Source of the DNA: Archangium lipolyticum
Lineage (GTDB): Bacteria; Myxococcota; Myxococcia; Myxococcales; Myxococcaceae
Reading direction: 5' to 3'
Assembly: GCF_024623785.1 (NCBI RefSeq)
Contig: NZ_JANKBZ010000024.1
Location: 121,781 to 185,780, forward strand
DNA: 64,000 bases
Made by a program: the position numbers and the translations under genes. Each line of letters opens with the position of its first letter. Position 1 is the first letter of the stretch. Below are positions 27,837 through 35,714 of this stretch, piece by piece. The notes below the pieces were generated by a model. That model was not told the origin of the DNA. It did not search any database and saw nothing but the letters and a program-made list of their open reading frames with translations.

Positions 27837-28598
27837 ATGGAAAACATTCAGGGATGGACGGCCCTCGTCACCGGGGCCGGTTCGGGCATTGGCGAGGCGT
27901 GTGCGCTCGCGCTCTCCCAGGCGGGAGCGAAGCTGGTGCTGGCGGGGCGCCGGGGCGAGCGGCTCGAGAAGCTGGCGGCGAAGCTCCAGACGCCCGCCCA
28001 CCCGCTGGTGCTGGACGTGCGCTCGCGCAAGGACGTCGAGTCCTCGCTCGCCGCCCTGCCCGCCGGGTTCGGCGAGGTGGACATCCTCGTCAACAACGCG
28101 GGCCTGGCCCTGGGGCAGGACCCCGCCCATCAGATGTCGCTGGATGACTGGGAAGCGATGGTGGACACCAACTGCAAGGGCCTGCTCTACGTGACGCACA
28201 CGCTGCTGCCCGGGATGGTGAAGCGCAACCGCGGGCACATCGTGAACCTCGGCTCCGTGGCCGCCACCTACCCCTACCCCGGCGGCAACGTCTACGGCGC
28301 GACCAAGGCCTTCGTGCACCAGTTCTCGCAGAACCTGAAGGCCGACCTCGCGGGCACGCGCGTGCGCGTCACCGACGTGCAGCCCGGCATGGTGGAGACC
28401 GACTTCTCCCTCGTCCGCTTCAGGGGAGACGAGGAGCGGGCGCGCAAGGTCTACCAGGGCATGGAGGCGCTCACGTCGGAGGACATCGCGGACATCGTCG
28501 CGTGGTGTGTCACCCGCCCCGCCCGCGTGAACATCAACGTCGTCGAGGTCATGCCCGCCGACCAGGGCTTCGGCCCCTTCAACATCAAGCGGCGCTAG
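27837..28598 (+). CDS. Short-chain dehydrogenase/reductase, YdfG-like
   Basis: 253 residues. Classical SDR motifs: TGAGSGIG (12-19) for the cofactor, NNAG (86-89), and the catalytic triad Ser140, Tyr153 and Lys157. AGRRGERL after beta-2 suggests NADP(H) use. The C-terminal NINVVEVMPADQGFGPF resembles YdfG-type 3-hydroxy acid dehydrogenases (serine, threonine and malonic-semialdehyde reductases). The gene is followed after 3 bp by a methyltransferase-like gene. Confidence 0.9.
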   Translation: MENIQGWTALVTGAGSGIGEACALALSQAGAKLVLAGRRGERLEKLAAKLQTPAHPLVLDVRSRKDVESSLAALPAGFGEVDILVNNAGLALGQDPAHQMSLDDWEAMVDTNCKGLLYVTHTLLPGMVKRNRGHIVNLGSVAATYPYPGGNVYGATKAFVHQFSQNLKADLAGTRVRVTDVQPGMVETDFSLVRFRGDEERARKVYQGMEALTSEDIADIVAWCVTRPARVNINVVEVMPADQGFGPFNIKRR

Positions 28599-28601
28599 AG
28601 C

Positions 28602-29306
28602 GTGGAGCGCCATCCTCCCCAGGGTCAGCGGACGGTCCACTGCGAGGATGCACTCGCGTGGCTGGAGGCGCGGGGCGTGCTCGAGGGGTGCTCGCTCATC
28701 ACCTCGATGCCGGACATGTCCGAGTTCCCCTCGCTCACCCTGGCCGGGTGGAAGGAGTGGTTCGTCCGCACCGCCTCGCTCGTCCTCTCGCGCTGCCCCG
28801 ACGACGGCGTCACCATCTTCTACCAGACCGACGTCAAGAAGGACGGGACGTGGGTCGACAAGGGTTACCTCGTCCAGAAGGCCGCGGAGCAGTCCGGCCA
28901 CTCGCTGCTGTGGCACAAGGTGGTGTGCCGCGCGCCGCCGGGCAACATCACCTTCGGGCGGCCCGCGTACTCGCACATGCTGTGCTTCTCGCGAGGCCTG
29001 CGCCTGGACCTCTCGAAGTCCACGGCCGATGTGCTCCCCCAGGCCGGCGAGGTGACGTGGACCCGGGGCATGGGCGTGCAGGCGTGTCTCGTCGCCTGCC
29101 GCTTCGTGCTGGAGAACACGTCCACCCGCACCATCGTGGACCCGTTCTGCGGCCACGGCTCCGTGCTCGCCGTCGCCAACTCGCTGGGACTGGATGCCGT
29201 GGGCGTCGAGCTCAGCCGCAAGCGGGCGAAGAAGGCCCGGGCGCTCAGGTTTCCGTTCGGCGACGAAGGCCCCTCGGACGAGGAGGGCCCGGACGCGGAG
29301 TCTTGA
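28602..29306 (+). CDS. DNA-methylase-like SAM-dependent methyltransferase
   Basis: 234 residues from a GTG. The SAM site comes late (TIVDPFCGHGSVLAVANSLG, then DAVGVELSRKRAKKA), and an N-terminal segment, SLITSMPDMSEFPSLTL, stands where a catalytic (D/N/S)PP(Y/W) motif would be, so the order is that of a permuted N4/N6 amino-methylase. The typical Pro-Pro-Tyr/Trp is absent (SMPD instead), so the target may be RNA, protein or a small molecule. It starts 3 bp after the SDR gene stop. No target-recognition domain or restriction partner was seen. Confidence 0.7.
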   Translation: MERHPPQGQRTVHCEDALAWLEARGVLEGCSLITSMPDMSEFPSLTLAGWKEWFVRTASLVLSRCPDDGVTIFYQTDVKKDGTWVDKGYLVQKAAEQSGHSLLWHKVVCRAPPGNITFGRPAYSHMLCFSRGLRLDLSKSTADVLPQAGEVTWTRGMGVQACLVACRFVLENTSTRTIVDPFCGHGSVLAVANSLGLDAVGVELSRKRAKKARALRFPFGDEGPSDEEGPDAES

Positions 29307-29315
29307 GGGGGCCGC

Positions 29316-30191
29316 TCAAATCAACGGCCCTTCCACGACCCCCTCCAGCCGCGGCCGTTCCTCCATGCCGAGGAACTCGTACAGCGCCGTCATCACCGCG
29401 TGCGGCTGGTCCCACATGACGTAGTGCCTCGCGTTCGCCACCCGGACCAGCCTCGCGCCCGGTATCTCCCACGCCAGCCGCTCGCCCCACTTCACCGGCT
29501 GATAGACGTCGTCCACGCCCCAGATCACCCGCGTGGGCACCGCCATGTGACCCAGCCTCGGCACCAGTTCCATCGTCAGGTTCGTGTTCAGCGCCGCCGC
29601 GTCGCGCACCAGGGAGACCTTCCCCACCTCCGTCTCGTACGGTGCCAGCAGCCCCTCCAGCACGCCCTGCGGCGGGACCGTCGCGAACCCCGTCCGCTTC
29701 AGCGCCATCCTCAACACCCGCTGCACCGCGCGCGCTGACAGCCGCCTCGCCACGCTCGGGTGCCCCAGCTGCATCATCCACTCGGTGGGCCACGAGTCGA
29801 AGCAGATGCTGTTCATCAGGCAGAGCCTCGACACCCGCCGGGGGAACCGGACCGCCAGGTGCTGCGCCACGCCTCCGCCGATGTCGTGCCCCACGAGGAT
29901 GGCGTCCGTCACCCCCAGCCGGTCCATCCACGCATCCAGCGCCTCCGCCTGCCGCGCGATGGAGCGATCGAAGTCGTCCCGCCGGTCCGAGAACCCGTAC
30001 CCCAGCAGGTCCGGAATCAGCACCCGGTGCGTCATCGACAGCGCCGGCAGCAACCCGCTCCACAGGAAGCCCCACGTGGGAATCCCGTGCAGCAGCACCA
30101 GCGGCGCGCCCCGCCCCTCGTCCACGTAGCTGATGAAGCGCGAGCCCAGCTCCACCACCCGCTGTCTCGCCTGGTATTCGCGCCAGTTCAT
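29316..30191 (-). CDS. Haloalkane dehalogenase/epoxide hydrolase-like alpha/beta hydrolase
   Basis: 291 residues. HGIPTW (35-40) and the nucleophile elbow GHDIGG with Asp103 put it in the Asp-nucleophile group that contains haloalkane dehalogenases and epoxide hydrolases. A late acid sits in WGVDDVYQP, and the His is in NARHYVMWDQP. Haloalkane dehalogenases usually have Trp after the Asp; here it is Ile, so dehalogenation is uncertain. The ATG overlaps the stop of the DehI-like gene by 4 bp, so the two are translationally coupled. Confidence 0.8.
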   Translation of the reverse strand: MNWREYQARQRVVELGSRFISYVDEGRGAPLVLLHGIPTWGFLWSGLLPALSMTHRVLIPDLLGYGFSDRRDDFDRSIARQAEALDAWMDRLGVTDAILVGHDIGGGVAQHLAVRFPRRVSRLCLMNSICFDSWPTEWMMQLGHPSVARRLSARAVQRVLRMALKRTGFATVPPQGVLEGLLAPYETEVGKVSLVRDAAALNTNLTMELVPRLGHMAVPTRVIWGVDDVYQPVKWGERLAWEIPGARLVRVANARHYVMWDQPHAVMTALYEFLGMEERPRLEGVVEGPLI

Positions 30192-31090
30192 CGCAGCTCC
30201 CCCGCCACCACGAAGTCCGGCACCAGCCGCGCCTCGGCCGGGAAGGGCAGCCGCCGCTCCACGTCCCTCACGTCACACACCAGCGTCGCCATCGCGAGCA
30301 CCAGCACGGGCAGCCTCCACTCGAACTGGGCCGTCATCCGATGGATGACCTCCGCGTCCTCGTGCAGCACCTCCAGGCGCTCCCTGGACAGCGCCACCTC
30401 GTACGGCAGGCTCCGCGCCAGCCGCCGCGACAGGGCCAGCAGCGCGTCACTGGCGCGGGCCCACTCCTCGCCCTTCATCCTCGGCTTCAGCCGCGCCCAT
30501 GCCGCCTCCAGATACTCCGGCCACAGCCCCAGCCCCCGGAAATCCCCCGGCAGCGAGGGCGGCCCCACCGTCTCCTGGATGTCCTTGAAGAGGCCGCGCA
30601 GCCGCGCGTCTTCCACCGGCTCCGGCACCCACTCCATCGCCATCATCCGCGCCGGAGCGCCCCGCTCGATGCGCTCCGCGCTCCCCAGCGGCTGCAACGT
30701 GCCCACGGGCTCGTCCCGCAGCGCCAGCTGCACCGCCGAGGTGAACACCAACATCTTCGGATCGAGGTAGTGGTACAGCTCCAGCGCCCCGCGCAGGTGG
30801 TAGCGCTGGCTCTCGCCCAGCGTCACCGCGTCCCAGGCGCCCAGCGGACCCTGGCGCTCCGCCGCGTCCACCGCCCACGCGCGCACCTCGTCCGCCGCCG
30901 ACTCGAAGGCCCGCGTCTCCGCGTTCGGCCCCATCGCCTCCCACATGCCGACCAGGAAGCGTTCGAAGCGCGCCCACGTGCGCACCGTCACGTCCAACCC
31001 CGTCACCCGCAGCGTCCGCCGCATCTCGTGCAGCACCCGCTCCACGTCCCCGTGGGCCTCGCGCTCGCTCACCTGCTTCGGTCCGGCCAT
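30188..31090 (-). CDS. DehI-family 2-haloacid dehalogenase-like protein
   Basis: 300 residues, close to group I haloacid dehalogenase DehI (about 296). The all-helical family pattern is visible as two related halves: WARFERFLVGMWEAMGPN.. in the first and LPGDFRGLGLWPEYLEAAW followed by LKPRMKGEEW in the second. DehI enzymes hydrolyse D- and L-2-haloacids, but many genomic homologues are untested. Coupling to an Asp-nucleophile hydrolase suggests a shared pathway on halogenated or epoxide compounds (inference). The identification is by family pattern, without a confirmed catalytic residue. Confidence 0.75.
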   Translation of the reverse strand: MAGPKQVSEREAHGDVERVLHEMRRTLRVTGLDVTVRTWARFERFLVGMWEAMGPNAETRAFESAADEVRAWAVDAAERQGPLGAWDAVTLGESQRYHLRGALELYHYLDPKMLVFTSAVQLALRDEPVGTLQPLGSAERIERGAPARMMAMEWVPEPVEDARLRGLFKDIQETVGPPSLPGDFRGLGLWPEYLEAAWARLKPRMKGEEWARASDALLALSRRLARSLPYEVALSRERLEVLHEDAEVIHRMTAQFEWRLPVLVLAMATLVCDVRDVERRLPFPAEARLVPDFVVAGELR

Positions 31091-31198
31091 GGACGCACCT
31101 CCTCCGGTCGGAAGATGGGGCGCGCATCCATGGGAGGCAGCGGCGGGCGGAGGGAGGACCGGTGCCCCGGCCCTCCCCTGGAAGCACGTCCTGCCGGG

Positions 31199-31549
31199 CT
31201 ACTTCGAGCGCTTCGGAGGAACGTTGGCGGACAGCGCCGGGAACACCTTGCGCCACTCCGGGACCTCGTCCTCGGCGGGCGCGCTGCTCGGCGCGGTCCG
31301 GGTGTTCTTGGCCGGCGGGGGCGTGGCCGCGGCGGGACGCGCCGCCTCCTGGGCCCTCACCGCCGGAAAGGAACCGGAAGTGGCCTTGCCACGCTTCCGT
31401 CCCCCACCCACCCCGAGCAGGGGTCCGATCGCATCGGCGATCCGGCTCAGCTCCTCCATGCTCTGCCGCACTTCCTTGAGACGAGCGACGCCCACCTTCA
31501 GCCTTCGATCGAGCTCAACGGGCAATGCCGGTCCCTCCACGTTCTTCAT
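31199..31549 (-). CDS. Hypothetical protein with Ala/Pro-rich tail
   Basis: 116 residues. The first 50 residues form a likely amphipathic helix pair (LDRRLKVGVARLKEVRQSME, then ELSRIADAIGPLLG). The rest is low-complexity, rich in Ala, Pro and basic residues, ending PEWRKVFPALSANVPPKRSK. No family was recognised. It sits alone, 108 bp before the DehI-like gene on the same strand. Confidence 0.45.
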   Translation of the reverse strand: MKNVEGPALPVELDRRLKVGVARLKEVRQSMEELSRIADAIGPLLGVGGGRKRGKATSGSFPAVRAQEAARPAAATPPPAKNTRTAPSSAPAEDEVPEWRKVFPALSANVPPKRSK

Positions 31550-31868
31550 GACACAATCCTTCTCTCGAGAGCGCTGTCCACCCCTCCCGCCGCCAAAGAC
31601 ATACGGGCATGAGGCGAGAGGGAAATACTTGAAGCCACCTTAGCACTTCGGCCCGGCGGTGAAGGGTTTCCTCGAGAACGCGTCCCTGCCCTCGGGTACA
31701 CCCCTCCTGACGGGTGCGCCACGGAAGCCGGAATCCCGCCCCGGCCCCGTTTGACTTCACATGACCCGCCGGGTTCTCCTTCACATGCACGCACGGTGAG
31801 CGAAACGCTTCCGCGCACACGGACACCCGCGTTCCAAAGCCCTGGAGCGCGGATGGGGGGATACAGCG
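31550..31868. other. Gene-free region upstream of the DyP operon
   Basis: 319 bp between divergent genes. It holds a direct repeat (listed separately) and a TTGACT at 31751-31756 that could be a -35 element for the rightward operon, although the -10 at the right spacing (TTCTCC) is poor. Nothing else was recognised. Confidence 0.5.
31755..31787 (+). promoter_or_regulatory. Direct repeat CTTCACATG x2 (candidate operator)
   Basis: CTTCACATG occurs at 31755-31763 and 31779-31787, 24 bp apart, about 85-110 bp before the DyP peroxidase start. The first copy overlaps a possible -35 box. Spacing near two helical turns suits a dimeric activator or repressor. Confidence 0.3.
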
Positions 31869-32750
31869 ATGCAACCGCAGGAAGGCCTCTTCCATTCGCC
31901 TGGCGCGTACAGTGGCATCGCCGTTCTCCGGCTCAGCCGGAACATGGCCCTACCACACTTGCGCGAGGTGGTCTCGTCCATCCACGCCGAGCTGAGCGCG
32001 GCCAGCGGCCTGCACGTGGTGCTCGGCCTGGAGTCCTCGCTGCTGCGCGAGGCCCCTCCGGCCCCACCCGCGCTGCTGCCTCGCCAGGGCCCCACGGCCC
32101 GCTTCCCTTCCACCCAGGCCCACGTGCTCGTCCAGGTGAGCGCGGAGGAGCGCGAGCGCCTGCTGTGGTCCCTGCGGCGTGTCCTCGCGCTCTCCCAGGC
32201 GGTGCTCTCCCTCGAGGAGGAGGTGCTCGGCGGCCGCATCGGCGAGGGGCGCGACGCCTTCGGCTTCCGCGACGGCCTGCTGCGCCCCACCCCCGAGCAG
32301 GTGCGCGCCACCGCGCTCATCCCCTCGGGTGCCATGGCGGGTGCCTCGTGGCTCCTCTACCTGCGCTTCCAGCAGGACCTGGACCTCTTCAGCCACCTCA
32401 AGCCGCAGGCCCAGGAGCGCGTGGTGGGCCGCACCCATGACGGAGAGCTCGTCGTGGATCCGCCCGCCGAGGCCCACATCCTCCGGGCCCGCGCGGCGGG
32501 CGCCGGGGAGAACCAGCTCCTCATCCGCCGCGGCTTTCCCTTCCGGCACGCGGGCGAGGAGGGGCTCGTCTTCATGGCCGCCGCGGCGGACCCGGACGCC
32601 TACCGGCGCTCGCTCGACGCCCTGCTGGGCGCGGGGGGACAGACACCGGACGCGATGCTCCGCTACGCCACCGCCGTGAGCGGAGGCGTGTACCTCGCGC
32701 CTCCGCTCAACTGGTTCCACTCCGCCGCGCCAGGGGGGGGCGTCCCATGA
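31869..32750 (+). CDS. Dye-decolorizing (DyP-type) heme peroxidase
   Basis: 293 residues, the size of small DyP enzymes. The hallmark GFRDG is at 132-136 with catalytic Asp135. The proximal heme ligand is probably His203 (AHILRA), followed by the conserved Arg region LLIRRGFPF. No signal peptide was seen, so it is probably cytoplasmic. It oxidises dyes, Mn or unknown substrates with H2O2. It is the first gene of a compact operon; its stop overlaps the next start (ATGA). No encapsulin gene is present in the window. Confidence 0.85.
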   Translation: MQPQEGLFHSPGAYSGIAVLRLSRNMALPHLREVVSSIHAELSAASGLHVVLGLESSLLREAPPAPPALLPRQGPTARFPSTQAHVLVQVSAEERERLLWSLRRVLALSQAVLSLEEEVLGGRIGEGRDAFGFRDGLLRPTPEQVRATALIPSGAMAGASWLLYLRFQQDLDLFSHLKPQAQERVVGRTHDGELVVDPPAEAHILRARAAGAGENQLLIRRGFPFRHAGEEGLVFMAAAADPDAYRRSLDALLGAGGQTPDAMLRYATAVSGGVYLAPPLNWFHSAAPGGGVP

Positions 32751-33115
32751 GGGTGCTCGTCCTGGACCTGGATACCCGGGTCTCGCGCGCGCTGGAGCGC
32801 ACCCTGCGGGTGCTCGGGCACGAGGTGCGCTGCCCCACCTCCGCCGCCGAGGCCCGCGCCGCCCTCCAGGCGGACCCGGCCGTGGACATCATCCTCGCCG
32901 CGCAGCACCTGGAGCCCGGCGAGCGCGGCACCGAGTTCCTGCGCTGGGCGGAGACACACGTCCCCCAGGCGCGCCGCGTGCTCATCTCCGGCACGCACTG
33001 CCCTCCCGACTTCGTCGAGCAGCCTGGCTTGCAGTGGTTCCAGGCCAAGCCCTTCGGCCGCCGGGAGCTGGAGGCACTGCTGCGCGCTCCACGTCCAACC
33101 CAAGAAAGTCCGTAA
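32747..33115 (+). CDS. Pseudo-receiver domain protein
   Basis: 122 residues with the CheY-like pattern: MRVLVLDLDTRVSRAL (acidic pocket DLD), AVDIILAAQHL, RRVLISGTHC and FQAKPFGRRELEALL (the Lys-Pro is kept). The phospho-acceptor position after beta-3 is Ala (IILAAQ) instead of Asp, so classical phosphorylation is unlikely. It is coupled to the DyP gene and lies upstream of a histidine kinase gene. It may act as a phosphorylation-independent switch or adaptor. Confidence 0.75.
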   Translation: MRVLVLDLDTRVSRALERTLRVLGHEVRCPTSAAEARAALQADPAVDIILAAQHLEPGERGTEFLRWAETHVPQARRVLISGTHCPPDFVEQPGLQWFQAKPFGRRELEALLRAPRPTQESP

Positions 33116-33182
33116 CACGCCTCCACCTCCCGCTTCATGCAGACAACAGTCCGGCCATCCAGCCGGCGGAAGGGACGCAACA

Positions 33183-33497
33183 ATGAGTTACAACGACATC
33201 CGTGGTCCTCGCGTGGTGGGATTGAACGTGGCCTCCTCGCTCGGGGAGTACCTGATGCGCATCCAGGAGCTGGGCGCCGTGGAGGGAGCCGACGGCGCCC
33301 TGGAGATCAGCCCCGAGGTGATGCCGGTGCTGGAGGCCATCCACCAGGTGCTGGCCGGCGGCACGGTGGAGGTGAAGGTGGTGCACCGGGGCAATCCGGA
33401 CATCGTCAACGAGCTGAACCGCCGCGTGGACCAGGTGGGCAAGGAAGCCAATACCATCAACAAGGCGGCGGGCTTCTATCTGACAGCGACCCTATGA
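33183..33497 (+). CDS. Small conserved-looking protein of the DyP/kinase operon
   Basis: 104 residues, no signal peptide or membrane segment. It contains two helical stretches (SSLGEYLMRIQELGAVEG, NELNRRVDQVGKEANTINKA) around a beta-like segment (GGTVEVKVVHRGNPDIV). No family was recognised. A ribosome site (GGAAGGG) precedes the ATG. Its stop overlaps the kinase start in ATGA, so it is translated with the kinase; it may be a partner of the kinase or, less likely, of the isoprenoid-synthase-like protein. Confidence 0.65.
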   Translation: MSYNDIRGPRVVGLNVASSLGEYLMRIQELGAVEGADGALEISPEVMPVLEAIHQVLAGGTVEVKVVHRGNPDIVNELNRRVDQVGKEANTINKAAGFYLTATL

Positions 33498-34846
33498 CCC
33501 TTCCCACGCGCTGGCGCCGCATCGTCCAAGAGTCCTTCAAGCGCTGGGTACGCTCGCAGGACACCCAGGAGGTGCTGGCCGCCTCGACGCCGCAGGCGTG
33601 GCTGAGCTCCGCGGTGGTCATCCCGGCGGTGCTGGCGCTGGCGACGTGGGCGCCCGGGGCGAAGCCCTTCTTCGACCTGCCCTTCGGCAAGGCCCTGGCG
33701 TGCCTGCTGCCCGCGCTGGTGCTGGGCCTCGGCTTCGGGATGATGCACCGGGGCCGCCAGCACATCGAGGACAGGGGCTGGCCGTACGTGCTGCTGGGGA
33801 CGGCCGCCCTGCATTTCTTCCTGGCGGCGTTGATGGCGCTGGCGGCGATGCCGGGAGCCATGGTGTTCGCGGCGGTGCTGCTCTTCACCACCGGCTACCA
33901 CGGCAGGCTGCACCGCGTGGCGCCCTCGCAGCCCTTCCTCGCGCTGGGCTCGGTGGCGGCGCTGGGGCTGGCGTCGCTGATGGCCCGCGACGAGCCCCAC
34001 GTGGCCCTCTTCGCCGTCATGGGGCCGCTGGCGGTCATCCTGGAGCTGTACTCGGGCACCTTCGCCCTCAAGCACGACCAGGCCCGCGCCGAGGCCGAGC
34101 AGCTGCGCGCCGCCGTGCAGGCCCACATCCTGGAGCAGCAGGAGCGGGACGTGGGCCGGCTGTCGCAGGCGATGGTGCAGATCCTCGGCTACAACCACGA
34201 CATCAACAACGCGCTGATGAGCGCGAGCGCCGCGGCGGACATCCTCTCCGTCATGGGCGTGCAGAGGAACGCGCTGCCGCGTGCCGAGTTCGAGGAGCTG
34301 GTGCGCGAGCTCAACGAGGGCCTCACGCGCATCCGCGAGATGGTGCTGGAGATACGGCAGAAGGGCCGGCGCTCGGTGAGCAGTGATCCGGAGAACGTGC
34401 ACATCATTCCAGTGCTGGAGTCGGTGCGCACGAGCGTGGGCTGGCGCTTCCCGGACGTGCACATCCAGGTGAAGGTGGAGGAGCAGGCCTCGCACGCGCT
34501 GGTGCGCGGGGGCATCACCACGCTGAGGCGGGTGGTGGAGAACCTGGTGCTCAACGCGTGCGAGGGGGATGGCGCGCGAGGCGCGGGGAAGGTGGACATC
34601 CTCGCGCGTTCCGAGCCGTACAGCGGGCGGCTGGAGCTGGTCATCGCCGATGATGGCCCGGGCTTCCCGCCGGAGAGACTGAAGATCCCCATCGAGGGGC
34701 TGTCCACCACCAAGCCGAACGGCACGGGGCTGGGGCTCTACACCTCCGAGTGCCTCATCCGAGCGAGCGGGGGCACGCTGGAGCGCAACAACCGCCCCGG
34801 TGGGGGGGCGCAGTTGCGAATCCTCCTGCCGCGCGAGCTGAGATGA
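33494..34846 (+). CDS. Membrane histidine kinase with polytopic N-terminus
   Basis: 450 residues. About five membrane helices (38-190) without a large extracellular domain, a linker helix (195-225), an H-box GYNHDINNALM with His235, then the ATP-binding domain with Asn354 (LVLNACEG), DDGPGFPPE (386-394) and NGTGLGLYTS (410-418). The sensor part buried in the membrane resembles, in general topology, kinases that sense lipids or hydrophobic peptides (ComP, AgrC type). It overlaps the genes on both sides. No partner regulator with an intact Asp lies in the operon. Confidence 0.88.
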   Translation: MTLPTRWRRIVQESFKRWVRSQDTQEVLAASTPQAWLSSAVVIPAVLALATWAPGAKPFFDLPFGKALACLLPALVLGLGFGMMHRGRQHIEDRGWPYVLLGTAALHFFLAALMALAAMPGAMVFAAVLLFTTGYHGRLHRVAPSQPFLALGSVAALGLASLMARDEPHVALFAVMGPLAVILELYSGTFALKHDQARAEAEQLRAAVQAHILEQQERDVGRLSQAMVQILGYNHDINNALMSASAAADILSVMGVQRNALPRAEFEELVRELNEGLTRIREMVLEIRQKGRRSVSSDPENVHIIPVLESVRTSVGWRFPDVHIQVKVEEQASHALVRGGITTLRRVVENLVLNACEGDGARGAGKVDILARSEPYSGRLELVIADDGPGFPPERLKIPIEGLSTTKPNGTGLGLYTSECLIRASGGTLERNNRPGGGAQLRILLPRELR

Positions 34847-35571
34847 GCGCAGGCGCGGTCTTCCGGGAGGCCCTGCGCGAGCTGCGCCGGTACGGGCTGC
34901 CGGAAGAGGCCGAGCGGGACGTGCTGGTGGCGATGGAGGCGGGACGGCCCGGGCCGCTGGCGCTGCTGTACGCGGCGGGAGCCGAGGCGGGGCTGGGACG
35001 CGAGGTGTTGCTGCGGCGCTCGGCGGGCCTGTTCTTCTGCGCATGCGCGGCCAACCTGGCGGACGACCTGGCGGACGGCGAGTGCACGTACCTGGCGGAG
35101 CCCTGGCGGGTGGGACCCGGGGTGCAGTTCGCGTTGCAGTCGCTGTGCTTCGCCACGCTGGCCTGGACGGAGCTCCCCGCGCCGGTGCTGGCGGAGGTGG
35201 CGGATGCGATGGTGATGGCGGCGGGGCTGCAGGTGCTCGAGGTGCACACCGCCACGTGGACGGCACCGCGCTACGAGCAGGTGGCCGAGGGAATCGCGGG
35301 GAAGCAGTGGGCGCTGTACTTGAAGGTGCTGTGGGAGGGCACGGCGCTGGCGGAGCGCGCGGTGGAGGTGGGGCGGAGCCTGGGCGTGGCGGCGCACGTG
35401 GCCGAGGACATCCGCTCGGGGGACACGCGCTTCCACGGCATGCCCGAGGAGGATCAGCACGAGGTGCTGGCCTGGGCGCGGAGGGCGGTGGACACCGTGC
35501 GCGGAGCGGCCCTGAGCAGCCTGGACGCGGTGCTGCGCACTGTGGAGCCCATCCTCAACAAGCCCCACTGA
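34843..35571 (+). CDS. Isoprenoid-synthase-fold protein (polyprenyl synthetase-like)
   Basis: 242 residues, all-helical. The first Asp-rich motif DDLAD (74-78) matches the DDxxD Mg-diphosphate site of trans-isoprenyl diphosphate synthases, and the second is degenerate: AEDIRSGD (187-194). GKQWALYLKVLWEG (153-166) fits the helix between them. It is shorter than typical FPP/GGPP synthases (about 290-350) and nearer in size to ComQ-like prenyltransferases. It is translationally coupled to a histidine kinase. It could make a prenyl signal, prenylate a peptide or be a non-catalytic relative; these cannot be told apart here. Confidence 0.7.
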   Translation: MSAGAVFREALRELRRYGLPEEAERDVLVAMEAGRPGPLALLYAAGAEAGLGREVLLRRSAGLFFCACAANLADDLADGECTYLAEPWRVGPGVQFALQSLCFATLAWTELPAPVLAEVADAMVMAAGLQVLEVHTATWTAPRYEQVAEGIAGKQWALYLKVLWEGTALAERAVEVGRSLGVAAHVAEDIRSGDTRFHGMPEEDQHEVLAWARRAVDTVRGAALSSLDAVLRTVEPILNKPH

Positions 35572-35588
35572 TTCGTACCGCGCCAACT

Positions 35589-35613
35589 CTCCCTCTCCCC
35601 CTGGGAGAGGGAG
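35589..35613 (+). terminator. Strong hairpin after the isoprenoid-synthase-like gene
   Basis: TCCCTCTCCC and GGGAGAGGGA pair perfectly (35590-35599 with 35603-35612; one more pair outside) around a 3-base loop, 18 bp after the stop. No T-tract follows. It is either the operon terminator or a REP-like dispersed palindrome. Confidence 0.5.
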
Positions 35614-35714
35614 GAGAGGGGCAGGAGAATTTCCGCCCCGGAGACTGAGCAGGCGGGCAGGCGTACTCCCACGGGCATCCCCATCTTCATCCTCTCAGAG
35701 CAGCGGAGGAGCAG

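Noticed and set aside
31869..32750. DyP peroxidase as encapsulin cargo
   Set aside because: No encapsulin gene is nearby and no cargo-loading tail was recognised.
33116..35714. Search for a ComX-like pheromone precursor beside the prenyl-synthase-like gene
   Set aside because: No short frame with a conserved Trp near the C-terminus was found. The 104-residue protein does not look like a precursor.
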